Assembly: GCF_000019805.1 (NCBI RefSeq)
Contig: NC_010525.1
Coordinates: 1,116,001 to 1,180,000, forward strand
Length of the DNA: 64,000 bases
Reading direction: 5' to 3'
Source of the DNA: Pyrobaculum neutrophilum V24Sta
GTDB taxonomy: Archaea > Thermoproteota > Thermoprotei > Thermoproteales > Thermoproteaceae
In this document: positions 1 through 7,551 of the stretch, in pieces
How the letters are laid out: every line of letters starts with the position of its first letter
Position numbering within the stretch: position 1 is the stretch's first letter
Notes under the pieces: generated by a model
What the model was told of the DNA's origin: nothing
What the model saw: the letters and a program-made list of their open reading frames with translations, nothing else
Database searches by the model: none
Position numbers and translations under genes: made by a program

Positions 1-1
1 C

Positions 2-259
2 TACACCCTCTCGGGCGGACAGAGGAAAATAGTGTCACTAGCTAGGGCCATACTGGTGGGGCGCAGGGCGTTGCTCCTAGACGAGATCTTCGAGGGAGTA
101 TCGCCCAAGTTCGCAGACGACATAAAGAAGGCGGTGACCGACTACGTGAAGGGAGAGGGGGTGTCCCTCCTACTGGCAGAATCCTCCACACAGTACATAG
201 CCGGCTTCTACCACAGAATATACAAGATAGAGAGGGGGGCGGTGCTAGAACACCAGTAG
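2..259 (+). CDS. ABC transporter ATP-binding protein, LivF/LivG type (5' truncated)
   Basis: The reading frame is open from the window edge (codon 1 at base 2) and ends at the TAG at 257-259. The visible part starts YTLSGGQRK, the ABC signature motif, followed by ARAI and LLLDEIFEG, a Walker B with the catalytic Glu. The last residues keep a D-loop/H-loop region in which the usual switch His is replaced (LLLAESSTQYIAG). The ESS pattern and the short tail after it resemble branched-chain amino-acid (LivF/LivG) ATPases of the cytoplasmic face of the membrane. The Walker A part and any permease genes lie outside the window, so the substrate cannot be told. Confidence 0.8.
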   Translation, partial: YTLSGGQRKIVSLARAILVGRRALLLDEIFEGVSPKFADDIKKAVTDYVKGEGVSLLLAESSTQYIAGFYHRIYKIERGAVLEHQ

Positions 260-434
260 ACCACATCGCCTTGGCCACCCTACGCCAGGTGTCCCCGACG
301 ACGCGGCTCCTAGTTGGCCCTCGCCGCGTGTCAGCCGCCTCCCTGCCGACGCCGGAGATGCCCTCCCCGTGCCAGGCTCCGCGGCCGACGCTAGAAGGGG
401 GTAGCTGTTTTTAAATAAGCCGTCTAGAGCGGCC

Positions 435-719
435 GTGAAGGTGGTGGTGAAGATCTACGGGCCTAAGTACTTCGGCATCGACAGATACGACGTGGTGACC
501 GAGGTGCTCGAGGTAGATGGGGAGCCGACGGTTATGGACGTGCTGGATAAGCTGGAGGGCAGATATCCGGGTCTGAAGAGGAGGTTGTTGTCGGGCGACG
601 TGGTGGCCCCCATGCACGACGTTTTGATAAACGGCAGATCGATAGCCTTCCTCAGGGGGTTGACCACAGCTTTGAAAGACGGCGATGTTGTACAGATAGT
701 GCCTCCCTTCGGCGGCTAG
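435..719 (+). CDS. MoaD/ThiS-family ubiquitin-like protein
   Basis: A 94-residue beta-grasp protein ending in PPFGG. The C-terminal diglycine is the hallmark of MoaD/ThiS sulfur carriers and of archaeal SAMP modifiers, where it is adenylated by an E1-like enzyme and then thiocarboxylated or conjugated. It could serve molybdopterin/tungstopterin synthesis, tRNA thiolation or protein tagging; the sequence does not say which. The GTG start at 435 lies 22 nt downstream of a TATA box (TTTAAATAA, about 409-417), so the mRNA is probably leaderless. A second, more divergent MoaD-like protein at 36588 ends in HPG, and a JAMM protease lies at 31894. No MoaE or E1 gene is seen nearby. Confidence 0.85.
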   Translation: MKVVVKIYGPKYFGIDRYDVVTEVLEVDGEPTVMDVLDKLEGRYPGLKRRLLSGDVVAPMHDVLINGRSIAFLRGLTTALKDGDVVQIVPPFGG

Positions 720-746
720 ACGCGAACAAATAAAACCGGGTTGTCC

Positions 747-1448
747 ATGGCGCATGTGTGTCTTCCGCTGGATGAGCCCGACGCCCGCGGCGTCTTCAAG
801 AGGCGGCTAAACAGGTTCGTGGGCGTGGCCGAGATAGGGGGAGCCGACGAGCTTGTACACATACACGACCCTGGTAGGCTGGCTGAGCTGCTCTACCCAG
901 GCTCGGTCATTTGGGCGAGGCGGAAGAAGACGGGGAAGACCCGATACTACTTGACGGCCGTCGAGCTCGCCGACGAGCTTGTGTTTGTGGACTCCGCAAA
1001 ACACAACAAGATCGCCTCTTGGCTCATAGAGTCCGGGGTCCTCCTCCCCGGATATAGGGTTGAGAGGCATGAGCCGGCATATGGGAAAGGCCGCTTCGAC
1101 CTACTCCTCCGCGGCCCAAAGGGCGAGAAGGCGCTGGTGGAGGTCAAAGGCGTAACGCTCGAGGTCGGCGGCAGAGCGCTCTTCCCAGACGCACCCACCA
1201 CGAGAGGGGCGCGGCATATGGAGGAGCTAGCTAGGGCGGCGGCGGACGGATTTGAGGCGCATGTGGTATTCCTAGTCTTAAGGAAGAAAGCCGCCGTGTT
1301 TTCGCCGAACTGGGAGATGGACAGAAGATTCGCCGAGGCTCTAGCGAGAGCCTATAAAAGCGGCGTATATGTACACGCAGTGAAGCTGGAGACGTCTAGG
1401 TGGTGTCTGAAGTACGTAGAAAAACTCCCTATCGATTTACAGCTCTAA
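747..1448 (+). CDS. sfsA: SfsA family DNA-binding/nuclease-like protein
   Basis: A 233-residue protein matching the SfsA family over its length. The N-terminal OB-like part carries [10 protein letters not shown] and the [16 protein letters not shown] signature. The C-terminal PD-(D/E)XK-like part has RFDLLL, a central LVEVKGVTL and [12 protein letters not shown]. The family was named from E. coli sugar-fermentation stimulation and binds DNA; its molecular role in archaea is unknown. The start is ambiguous: TTG 741, ATG 747 and GTG 756 are in frame. An AT-rich box (AAATAAAA, 727-734) fits 747 to 756 for a leaderless mRNA, and I chose the ATG. It follows the MoaD-like gene by 27 nt but appears to have its own promoter. 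Confidence 0.85.
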   Translation: MAHVCLPLDEPDARGVFKRRLNRFVGVAEIGGADELVHIHDPGRLAELLYPGSVIWARRKKTGKTRYYLTAVELADELVFVDSAKHNKIASWLIESGVLLPGYRVERHEPAYGKGRFDLLLRGPKGEKALVEVKGVTLEVGGRALFPDAPTTRGARHMEELARAAADGFEAHVVFLVLRKKAAVFSPNWEMDRRFAEALARAYKSGVYVHAVKLETSRWCLKYVEKLPIDLQL

Positions 1449-1574
1449 TAAGAGCTCTTGAGGTTGCTACCATTCAAACCCTTCAGAGTTCTCGCCCAGT
1501 TCGCCCTCCACGCACCCCGAGTTGCTACTACCCAAAGATACGCAACTACTAAATAGGTAGACGACGTCAACATC

Positions 1575-2375
1575 ATGGAGCTTAGAAAAGGTATAAAACT
1601 GCTCAGGGGATCGCCCAACACCCTCATAGCGGGGGTATATGTGGTGGATCCGGGTCAGCCGGAGACGAGGGCTCTGGAGATTGTGTCCCAGGTCGGAGGT
1701 CCTCCCACTGTACTCCTCACACATTTCCACGCAGATCACCTCTCGGCAGTTCCAGACGGCTCAACCGTCTACGCACCATGGGGAGAGGAGCTTTTTGTCG
1801 CAAGCGTTAAGGCGCGTCTGTTTTTAACCCACGGCGTATACGTCGACAAGGCAGTCTACAAGGGGCGCGACTTGAAGGTAGATGGCGTGGTGAAGGCGGG
1901 CGACAGGGTAGGCCCCTTCGAAGTTGTCCACCTGCCGGGCCATACCTTTGGACACGTGGGATACTACGCCGACGGCCTGCTCTATGCCGGCGACGCGATA
2001 TTCGGCGAAAAGGTGTTGGAGAAATACGGAGTCCCCTACCTGATGGACTACTCAGCATTCCTCAACACGTTGGACCGTATACTCTCGCTTGAGCCGGAGT
2101 TGCTTGTGGTCGGCCACGGCCCCGTGGTGGGGAGCAAGAAGAAGATCTCCGAGCTAGTCGAGACGAATAGAAAGGCAGTGGAGAGGGCCTACAAGCTTGT
2201 GGAGGCCGCGTTGCCCGGCGATGTGTTAACGCTGGCTAAAAACCTGCTGAAGAGGCTGGGGGTGGAGGCTGGCTGGGAGAACCTGCTCCTCACCGCCACC
2301 ACCGTCCGCGCCGTACTGTCGCACCTTTCAGCTGAGGGTAGGGCGCAACCCGACGAATTCGGCGTATGGCGCTAG
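1575..2375 (+). CDS. Metallo-beta-lactamase fold hydrolase
   Basis: A 266-residue MBL-superfamily enzyme. The metal-binding motif is THFHADH at about residues 49-55. Further ligands are HLPGHTFGH (about 117-125), the Asp in YAGDAIFG and the last His in VVGHGP. This order is that of glyoxalase II-like and general MBL hydrolases with two bound metal ions. The substrate is not predictable from sequence. The C-terminal 60 residues are helical and extend past the fold. A TATA-like CTAAATAG at about 1548-1555, 24 nt before the ATG, supports the start and a leaderless mRNA. It stands alone, with gaps on both sides. Confidence 0.85.
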   Translation: MELRKGIKLLRGSPNTLIAGVYVVDPGQPETRALEIVSQVGGPPTVLLTHFHADHLSAVPDGSTVYAPWGEELFVASVKARLFLTHGVYVDKAVYKGRDLKVDGVVKAGDRVGPFEVVHLPGHTFGHVGYYADGLLYAGDAIFGEKVLEKYGVPYLMDYSAFLNTLDRILSLEPELLVVGHGPVVGSKKKISELVETNRKAVERAYKLVEAALPGDVLTLAKNLLKRLGVEAGWENLLLTATTVRAVLSHLSAEGRAQPDEFGVWR

Positions 2376-2438
2376 CGCCGAGTTGGGCAGAATTGACATC
2401 TTTCGAAAGCGATATATAAAGCCGCGTATATTTTACAC

Positions 2439-2582
2439 ATGTGGACCAAGCTAAAGAACTTCATAACCAGCCTCTGCCTCATCCTAGCGCCGTATGTAGA
2501 CGCGTGCAAGTTCGGCGCGCCCCCCGAGAGGAGCGGCGCTGGGGAGGTTAGGCGGGAGAGGTGTACAAAGCTGTCTCCCTAA
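2439..2582 (+). CDS. Small Cys-containing protein, 47 aa, unknown
   Basis: An ATG-started frame of 47 codons ending in TAA at 2580-2582. A strong TATA box (GATATATAAA, 2411-2420) is centred 23-24 nt upstream, the spacing seen for leaderless genes in this window. The product begins MWTKLKNF, has a hydrophobic stretch of about a dozen residues (ITSLCLILAPYV) containing one Cys, then a second Cys and a basic tail with a third. The hydrophobic stretch is too short and polar for a confident membrane anchor. I do not recognise a family. The promoter makes it better supported than a random short frame, but the transcript could also be a leader of the gene at 2619. Confidence 0.5.
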   Translation: MWTKLKNFITSLCLILAPYVDACKFGAPPERSGAGEVRRERCTKLSP

Positions 2583-2618
2583 CCCGTTTTGTTTTTATCC
2601 ACACAACAGCCCACTGAT

Positions 2619-2888
2619 GTGAATCTGCTCCACTTCATTGGGTCCTTCCACGTGGAGGTGGCGAAGATGCTGGACAAGGTCGTGAGCTACGGAGAGGCGG
2701 GCGGCTTGATGGAGTGGGTCAACGGCGAGGTGGGGAGGAGCGAGGTGTACTTCCTCTGGTTCCCAAAAACGGGGAGGCTCGCCTACGCCGTCAGAGGGCC
2801 CTTGCACAGAGGCTCAGGCGAAGTTGAGGCGAAAAACGCCGCAGAGGCCATCGCCCAAGCGGAGCGCCTAATCAGGAGGTTGAGATGA
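2619..2888 (+). CDS. Hypothetical protein, 89 aa, upstream of dph6
   Basis: Unknown small soluble protein. The frame is open from TTG 2589, but a TATA-like TTTTTATCC (2592-2600) lies about 23 nt before the in-frame GTG at 2619, which I take as the start (MNLLHFIGSF). The middle reads as a small alpha/beta domain with an aromatic-rich strand (VYFLWFPKTGRLAYAVRG), and the C-terminus is an amphipathic helix rich in Ala and Arg. The stop overlaps the start of the next gene by 4 nt (ATGA), so it is very probably translated together with the diphthine-ammonia ligase gene. No Cys or metal motif is seen. Confidence 0.7.
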   Translation: MNLLHFIGSFHVEVAKMLDKVVSYGEAGGLMEWVNGEVGRSEVYFLWFPKTGRLAYAVRGPLHRGSGEVEAKNAAEAIAQAERLIRRLR

Positions 2889-3592
2889 GGGTGGCGGTTT
2901 TGTACACCGGGGGCAAGGACAGCCACTACTCCATGTTGAAGGCCATGGAGGAGGGCCACCAGGTGGTGTGCCTAGTCACGGCAGCATCCCGTAGGTCAGA
3001 CTCCTACATGTTCCACACCGTGAACATAAGGTGGAGCCTCCTACACGGAGAGGCGATGGGGATCCCCCAATACCTCGTGGAGGTAAGCGGCGAGAAGGAG
3101 CAGGAGGTGGAGGAGCTCTACCAAGCGCTGAGGCCAATAGCGGAGAGACACGGCGTCGAGGGGATAGTCACGGGGGCCGTCGCCTCTAGGTACCAGAAGG
3201 CCCGGGTAGACGCCCTTGCTGAGAGGCTGGGCGTGAAGCACATAGCGCCTCTCTGGGGGCGGGATCAGGCGGAGGTCCTCAGGGAGGAGGCCGCCAGACT
3301 CCGCTTCGTCATCACGGCGGCTATGGCGATGGGGCTTGGGCCGAGGCACCTAGGCCTAACGGTGACCCCCGAGGTGGCCGAGGAGATAATCGCGCTTAGC
3401 GGCAGATACGGCTTTTCCCCCGTGGGCGAGGGGGGAGAGTACGAGACCTACGTCGTCGAAAGCCCACTCTTCTCCATAGAAATACTGGAGGGGGAGCCCC
3501 ACTGGCACCCCGCCGGATGGGGGTACTACCTCATCAAAAACGCCAGGGTCAAAAGATATAAAGAAGAGATCTTGGGGAGACAGCCCCGGTAG
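2885..3592 (+). CDS. dph6: Diphthine--ammonia ligase (Dph6 family)
   Basis: A 235-residue protein of the adenine nucleotide alpha-hydrolase (PP-loop ATPase) fold. The N-terminal YTGGKDSHYSM is the PP-loop (SGGxDS type) that binds ATP, and EGIVTGAVASRYQ with GEGGEYETYV are Dph6/MJ0570-family signatures. The family carries out the last step of diphthamide formation on translation elongation factor 2, the ATP-dependent amidation of diphthine. The length is normal for the single-domain archaeal form. Its TAG stop at 3590-3592 consists of positions 8, 9 and 10 of the downstream tRNA-Cys, so the two genes overlap by 10 nt. Confidence 0.88.
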   Translation: MRVAVLYTGGKDSHYSMLKAMEEGHQVVCLVTAASRRSDSYMFHTVNIRWSLLHGEAMGIPQYLVEVSGEKEQEVEELYQALRPIAERHGVEGIVTGAVASRYQKARVDALAERLGVKHIAPLWGRDQAEVLREEAARLRFVITAAMAMGLGPRHLGLTVTPEVAEEIIALSGRYGFSPVGEGGEYETYVVESPLFSIEILEGEPHWHPAGWGYYLIKNARVKRYKEEILGRQPR

Positions 3593-3690
3593 CTCAGTCC
3601 GGCAGAGCGGCGGTGGACCGCCGGTCCGCCGAAGCTGCAGACCGCGTGGAGACCCGTAGGTCCCGGGTTCAAATCCCGGCCGGGGCTCCA
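3583..3690 (+). tRNA. tRNA-Cys(GCA) with two introns
   Basis: Acceptor GCCCCGG/CCGGGGC with U73 and encoded CCA, D arm GCTC/GAGC, and T arm CCGGG-TTCAAAT-CCCGG. Removing 3614-3633 (20 nt, begins TGG, ends GAA) and 3641-3651 (11 nt) gives a perfect 77-nt cloverleaf with anticodon stem GCGGG/CCCGT and loop CTGCAGA. The first intron would then sit at 30/31 and the second at the canonical 37/38. Anticodon GCA is at 3637-3639, and U73 fits tRNA-Cys. The exon assignment is my own folding, so it depends on the archaeal splicing endonuclease accepting relaxed bulge-helix-bulge motifs. The first ten bases overlap the end of dph6. Confidence 0.85.
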
Positions 3691-3693
3691 CCT

Positions 3694-4032
3694 CTACTTC
3701 TGCTGGTTGAGTAGGTGGTAGAACGCCGGCGTTACGTACCTGAGCTTTGCGACTTGTTGCGCCTTGGGGGGCAACGGTTGGGCTAGGGACTTGATCTTGT
3801 CCGTGGCTACGTATTTCTTGATCCTCTTCCTGAAGTCGAGGGATAGCTCCTCGTACTCCGCCACGTACCCCTCGTCGGCTAGTTGCCTCAGCACCTCCTC
3901 CACCGTCAGCTGCGTTATCTCCATCTTCTCCCTAAGCTCGTCTCTAGCTATCACGGCCAGTGCGTACACCGTGGAGGCGTCGGCTGATGTCACCGACGCT
4001 AAGATCGACGCAACTAGGGTTCTCAAATCCAC
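3694..4032 (-). CDS. Small helical protein at end of the ParA/P-loop operon, unknown
   Basis: A 112-residue protein from a GTG start. It is mostly helical. Residues 35-60 (REKMEITQLTVEEVLRQLADEGYV) read like the recognition part of a winged-helix domain, with a basic stretch after it (FRKRIKKYV). I recognise no named family. It is the last gene of a five-gene minus-strand run (7478 to 3694), 41 nt behind the ParA-like gene, and ends three bases from the 3' end of tRNA-Cys on the other strand. By position it could be the DNA- or partner-binding partner of the ParA ATPase, like the B component of ParAB or SegAB; that is inference only. Confidence 0.7.
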   Translation of the reverse strand: MDLRTLVASILASVTSADASTVYALAVIARDELREKMEITQLTVEEVLRQLADEGYVAEYEELSLDFRKRIKKYVATDKIKSLAQPLPPKAQQVAKLRYVTPAFYHLLNQQK

Positions 4033-4073
4033 GGCTGTAGATCAGCTCCTACATATATGTATTGCGGGGTGTC

Positions 4074-4742
4074 TTACTCGAACCACCGCGACTTACCTAC
4101 CTTCTTAAGATCCTGCATGAGGAGCTCCGCCAGCTTTATCACGGGCTTCGTGTAGAGCTGGCCCCGTCTGTTGTAGTAGTCCAATGTGGCCGAGAAGGGT
4201 ATCTTCAGCGCTGCGCCTTGGTACTCGATCCCCCTCTCGTGTTTGTTCAGCACTATGTAGAGTTTGGCGTCGAAGAACCTCTTTATCAGCGCAAGCGGCT
4301 TTGTGCAGTCTTCGTAGCCCTCCACCACCAGCACTATCACATCTGCTTTATCTAAGCCGAAGACCTCGATGGGGGTTATCCTGGAGAGCTGGTACATGTC
4401 GATAAATACGGCGTCTATGGAGTGTTTCACTACGTTCCGCCTCACGGCCTCCGTCAGGTTTCTAAATATCTCCTCCCAATTCTCTATTCTCCAAACGGAG
4501 GCGGGGTCCACCGCAAGCGGGATCACAAACAAGTTTTTCGTCCTCTCGTCTTTATACGCCTCAACCTCGGGGGTCACCTTCTCGATATCTATCTGCGGCG
4601 CTGGGAAGTACCTCGAGGCGCCGCCGCCTAGGTCGATAAGGAGTACGTTTATGGGAAGAGCCGCGGCTGTGTTTACAGAAAGTGTGGTTTTTCCAGCGCC
4701 TCCTTTACAGCTTGTGAAGGCTACTGTCCCCGCCCTTATCAT
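4074..4742 (-). CDS. ParA/MinD-family ATPase
   Basis: A 222-residue deviant Walker A ATPase: TSCKGGAGKTTLSVN at residues 10-24 contains the KGGxGKT signature with both lysines. The next strand is LLIDLGGGA in place of the usual D-x-D switch, and the Walker B-like strand is AVFIDMYQ. The C-terminal half lacks an obvious MinD amphipathic helix. Such ATPases dimerise on ATP and move chromosomes, plasmids or protein clusters. The gene is 3 nt downstream of the polyproline protein and 41 nt upstream of the small helical protein. A ParA in a chromosomal operon with a big P-loop protein and coiled-coil protein is not an arrangement I know. A positioning role is likely; the cargo is unknown. Confidence 0.85.
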   Translation of the reverse strand: MIRAGTVAFTSCKGGAGKTTLSVNTAAALPINVLLIDLGGGASRYFPAPQIDIEKVTPEVEAYKDERTKNLFVIPLAVDPASVWRIENWEEIFRNLTEAVRRNVVKHSIDAVFIDMYQLSRITPIEVFGLDKADVIVLVVEGYEDCTKPLALIKRFFDAKLYIVLNKHERGIEYQGAALKIPFSATLDYYNRRGQLYTKPVIKLAELLMQDLKKVGKSRWFE

Positions 4743-4745
4743 TTA

Positions 4746-5192
4746 TCACTGCGGCGCCGAGGGGCGGCACTTCTCCGCGAGTATCGAGATAAGCGCGGCG
4801 AGTTTAGAGTTGAACTTCTCAGCCAGCTTCACTAGATCCTCGGGAGATAGGGATTTGCTCAACGCCTCTATATGTGGCTCCTCCAGCAAATCGATGTTTT
4901 TATATATCACGTCTATCATCCTGTCGTTCATCACCAGAGGCGTGGCCTTTGGAGCAATTAGAAACCTCACGAAGGTCCTCTCCTCGGCGGGTAGCTTCGC
5001 AATGGTGGAGGCCACAAACCTCATAAACTGACCCACGTCTGTGGTCGCCTCCTTAGGGGCAGGCGGCGGGGGAGGCGGAGGAGGTGGCGGCGGCGCCGGC
5101 TCCACGGCTTGTCTTACCTCTTGGACAACCTCGGCGAGCTCCCTCTTGGGCTCCTCCTTTTTCTCGCCAACGATGGTCCTGAACTTCTCCAT
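4746..5192 (-). CDS. Protein with polyproline linker, unknown
   Basis: 148 residues in three parts. Residues 1-32 are a charged helix (KFRTIVGEKKEEPKRELAEVVQEVRQAV). Residues 33-46 are an almost uninterrupted run of prolines. Residues 50-148 form a compact helical domain with motifs such as VGQFMRFVASTIAKLPAEERTF. I recognise no family. The rigid polyproline spacer between a short charged tail and a globular domain suggests an adaptor that holds two partners apart, for instance an activator tail for the ParA ATPase encoded directly downstream. N-terminal basic tails do stimulate ParA ATPases in known systems; here this is inference. ATG start; 37 nt after the coiled-coil gene. Confidence 0.75.
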   Translation of the reverse strand: MEKFRTIVGEKKEEPKRELAEVVQEVRQAVEPAPPPPPPPPPPPAPKEATTDVGQFMRFVASTIAKLPAEERTFVRFLIAPKATPLVMNDRMIDVIYKNIDLLEEPHIEALSKSLSPEDLVKLAEKFNSKLAALISILAEKCRPSAPQ

Positions 5193-5229
5193 GGCTTTGG
5201 CATCTCATAGCCTTATAAAAGTTGCTGAG

Positions 5230-5691
5230 CTAAGTTGTGATGAGGAAGAGGGGCGCTAGATCGCTGTATATCTGGCTGTAAAATTGGACGAATCTTCTCG
5301 TAATATCCCAAAGTTCGTCCAGCTCCTTTATTAGGTCGAAGAGCTCGTCGAGTGTTAGGTAGGCCGTCTTCCCGCCTCTTATCTCCTCCAGCCTAGCCCT
5401 CAGCTTCTCAATCACAACCTCGGACTCCCTGCTCAAGGCGGCTAGTCTCTCCTCCACATCGCCGAGCCCCAGCTGCCTAAACTCCGGAACTCTGCCTATC
5501 AGCCTCTCCAGGGTGTGGGAGAGCCTCGCCGACTCCTCCCTTATGTAGCTCTCGGCCATGTCTACAACTCTACTGAGTTGGCCGACTACCTCTTCGTAGA
5601 AGCGGTTGCGGGAGTCTCCGTGGGAGTCCGCAAGCTTCAGAAGATCGCCTATAAGGGCGGCGTCTCCGTATTTACGGAGATATCTCTCCAC
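5230..5691 (-). CDS. Coiled-coil protein, unknown
   Basis: 153 residues, almost entirely helical. Heptad-like spacing of Leu/Ile/Val is clear from about residue 30 to 110 (VVGQLSRVVDMAESYIREESARLSHTLERL, then VEERLAALSRESEVVIEKLRARLEEIRGG), so a long coiled coil or helical bundle is likely. The last 40 residues (LTLDELFDLIKELDELWDITRRFVQFYSQIYSDL) are a second amphipathic block. There is no transmembrane segment and no recognisable domain. It is the second gene of the five-gene operon, 20 nt behind the large P-loop NTPase. A scaffold or polymer-forming role would fit both the structure and the ParA neighbour, but is not shown. Confidence 0.75.
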   Translation of the reverse strand: MERYLRKYGDAALIGDLLKLADSHGDSRNRFYEEVVGQLSRVVDMAESYIREESARLSHTLERLIGRVPEFRQLGLGDVEERLAALSRESEVVIEKLRARLEEIRGGKTAYLTLDELFDLIKELDELWDITRRFVQFYSQIYSDLAPLFLITT

Positions 5692-5711
5692 ACTTTATCG
5701 ATGGATGTTGT

Positions 5712-7478
5712 TTATATAGATTCGGAGCATCTCTCAGACGGCTTATACCTCTTGACCACCTGCCCGTACCCGGCGCTCTCCAGAGCCAGCTCCATCTGCC
5801 TAAGGGCTTGGCACGGCCGCGCCGCGGCGGCCTTTGCAGCCGAGGCCACGGCCACCTCCACCACCACCTCTCTACACTCCACGCCGCATTTCTCGTAGAT
5901 GGGGCCGGCGTCTCCCACGGCCTCCACGTATTTAGCTGCCAGAGTCTCGGTATCCTCGCCGAGCTCCACAGCCGTTTTTAAGGCGAGCGCTATGGCGTCC
6001 CCGGGGGCCACCGCCGCCGACTGGACCAGGGCAAGGGCAAGCCTTTTGGTGATGAGGTTGCCCCGCGTCAGCGCCAGCTCCACATAGTCCCTAAAGGGCC
6101 TTAGATCTACCCGGTGCCTCTCCGCGGCTTCGTACAAGGCGTTTAACACCTCAAGCCACCCCTTCTCCCCCACCTCTTCGGCCCTCTTGCCGGCGTAGTA
6201 CTCAAGCCCGCTTGTTAAAGACGGCGGGGCCTCAGCCGACAGCCTGATTGGGTGTATCAAGGCGTTGATCAGCGCCTCATCCATAGCCCCGCCTCTGCAG
6301 AGCTTCGCCATCTTGCCCACGCATGGGCTTTGGCCCATGGCCAAGGCGACGGTGGCTTTAGCCAAGTCGTTGTAGGCCTCCTCCACTATGACAAACGCCT
6401 TAGCTAAGACGCGTAGGTTCACCTCGCGGCGCACGATGCCGCACTGGCGCCTCACCTCCTCCTCCACCCTCTTCAACACCTCCTCATATATCCCCCCGGA
6501 GGTTGCCTCTATCGACTTAGCCACCCAGCCGGGCCTCATCAAGCGCCTGAGCTCCTCGGCGGACTGGAGAGCCAGTATCTTCACATACTCCCTATGCGGC
6601 CCCGCCAGCTTGTCGGCCAGCGACAGTAACTTCTCCAGCGTCCTTACCCTGGACTCCACCGCCTCGTAGTGGGCGGCTTGCGACGCGATATGCGGAGGCA
6701 GATGCCTATATGCCAAAAGGCTTACGAACCGCCTCGCCTTGGAGCAAGACGGCGCGTAGAGGATTTTGACGTACGCAGCCAGCTTCTCAGCGTAGGCGTC
6801 CCTCGCTCCGTCGGCTACCCTGCGGGGGTCCTCGTCGCAGAACTGAAGAGCCTTAGCCGCATGCAACGCCATGTAGGCAACGCCCTCCCCCCACGTGGAT
6901 ACGCGCTCCACCACGGCGTCTGCGTAATCGGCGCCGCAGTACACATCGCTGTTCTTGGCGAAAATCTCCCGGGCGAGGCCGGCGTCTGGCTCAACGGCCA
7001 GCCGCTCGTACCCAGCCAGCTCCGACCTACACCTCACCGCCAACTCCGTCGGGAGGACCACCACGCTGGGGAACCCCAGCCGTTTAACGTAGTCGGCCCT
7101 CGCCAGTATCCTGCCGCAGCTATCTCTCCAGAGCGCGGCTTGTTCAGACCAAACCTCGGGCTCTGCGTAGAACTGAGGCGGTAGCGCGTCAAAGACCGCG
7201 AAGGCCCAGCCAGCCCTACGGGCCAGCCTTAGATATTCGGCGAAGGTGGAGGTGTCGGAGGCCAGGTCTATGACCACGGCGCCCTCCTCAGCCGCGGCAT
7301 ACGCGACGAGCCCCACCGCAACCGATTTGCCAACCCCGTGCGGACCCACCACCACTAGGGAGGCGCCCTCCCTTAGCCTCTTGGACAGCACGCCGGCTAG
7401 GGGAGGGGGGACCAACTCCACCGCAACCTCCCCAAGCTTGAAATAGGCGAGGCCCCCCCTCCTTGAGAAGAGATACAC
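5712..7478 (-). CDS. Large P-loop NTPase with helical C-terminal region, unknown
   Basis: 588 residues from a GTG start. Walker A VVVGPHGVGKS lies at about residues 42-52, followed by strands VVIDLAS and AFAVFDA, the latter a plausible Walker B. The nucleotide-binding part seems to cover the first 200-250 residues in an AAA/STAND-like order. The rest, to residue 588, is alpha-helical and repeat-like (many A-L-A stretches) and could be a TPR-like superhelix. There are no membrane segments. It leads the five-gene operon: a TATA box (TTTATAAAG, about 7497-7505, minus strand) lies 22-24 nt upstream. I could not place it in a named family. STAND-type proteins sense signals and assemble, so a switch or scaffold role is possible. 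Confidence 0.75.
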   Translation of the reverse strand: MYLFSRRGGLAYFKLGEVAVELVPPPLAGVLSKRLREGASLVVVGPHGVGKSVAVGLVAYAAAEEGAVVIDLASDTSTFAEYLRLARRAGWAFAVFDALPPQFYAEPEVWSEQAALWRDSCGRILARADYVKRLGFPSVVVLPTELAVRCRSELAGYERLAVEPDAGLAREIFAKNSDVYCGADYADAVVERVSTWGEGVAYMALHAAKALQFCDEDPRRVADGARDAYAEKLAAYVKILYAPSCSKARRFVSLLAYRHLPPHIASQAAHYEAVESRVRTLEKLLSLADKLAGPHREYVKILALQSAEELRRLMRPGWVAKSIEATSGGIYEEVLKRVEEEVRRQCGIVRREVNLRVLAKAFVIVEEAYNDLAKATVALAMGQSPCVGKMAKLCRGGAMDEALINALIHPIRLSAEAPPSLTSGLEYYAGKRAEEVGEKGWLEVLNALYEAAERHRVDLRPFRDYVELALTRGNLITKRLALALVQSAAVAPGDAIALALKTAVELGEDTETLAAKYVEAVGDAGPIYEKCGVECREVVVEVAVASAAKAAAARPCQALRQMELALESAGYGQVVKRYKPSERCSESI

Positions 7479-7551
7479 ATGTTGAGAGTGGCGCCTTTAT
7501 AAAACGTTGAGATTCTAAATTGAATATTAAAATCCAAGCTCCAAATGCCAT
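7479..7551. promoter_or_regulatory. Divergent promoter region for P-loop operon and Rossmann-like gene
   Basis: A 73-bp, AT-rich gap between two divergent genes. On the minus strand TTTATAAAG (about 7497-7505) serves the GTG at 7478. On the plus strand ATATTAAAATCC (about 7524-7535) lies 22-23 nt before the GTG at 7552. Both spacings match the leaderless pattern elsewhere in the window. No inverted repeat that would suggest an operator is obvious. Confidence 0.6.

Noticed and set aside
411-755. Open frame of 114 codons opposite the MoaD-like gene
   Set aside because: It is fully inside the complement of a well-supported gene and shows no family features.
5232-5245. GTGATGA near 5235 as box C of an sRNA
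   Set aside because: No CTGA at the needed distance; the position is at the end of a coding region.
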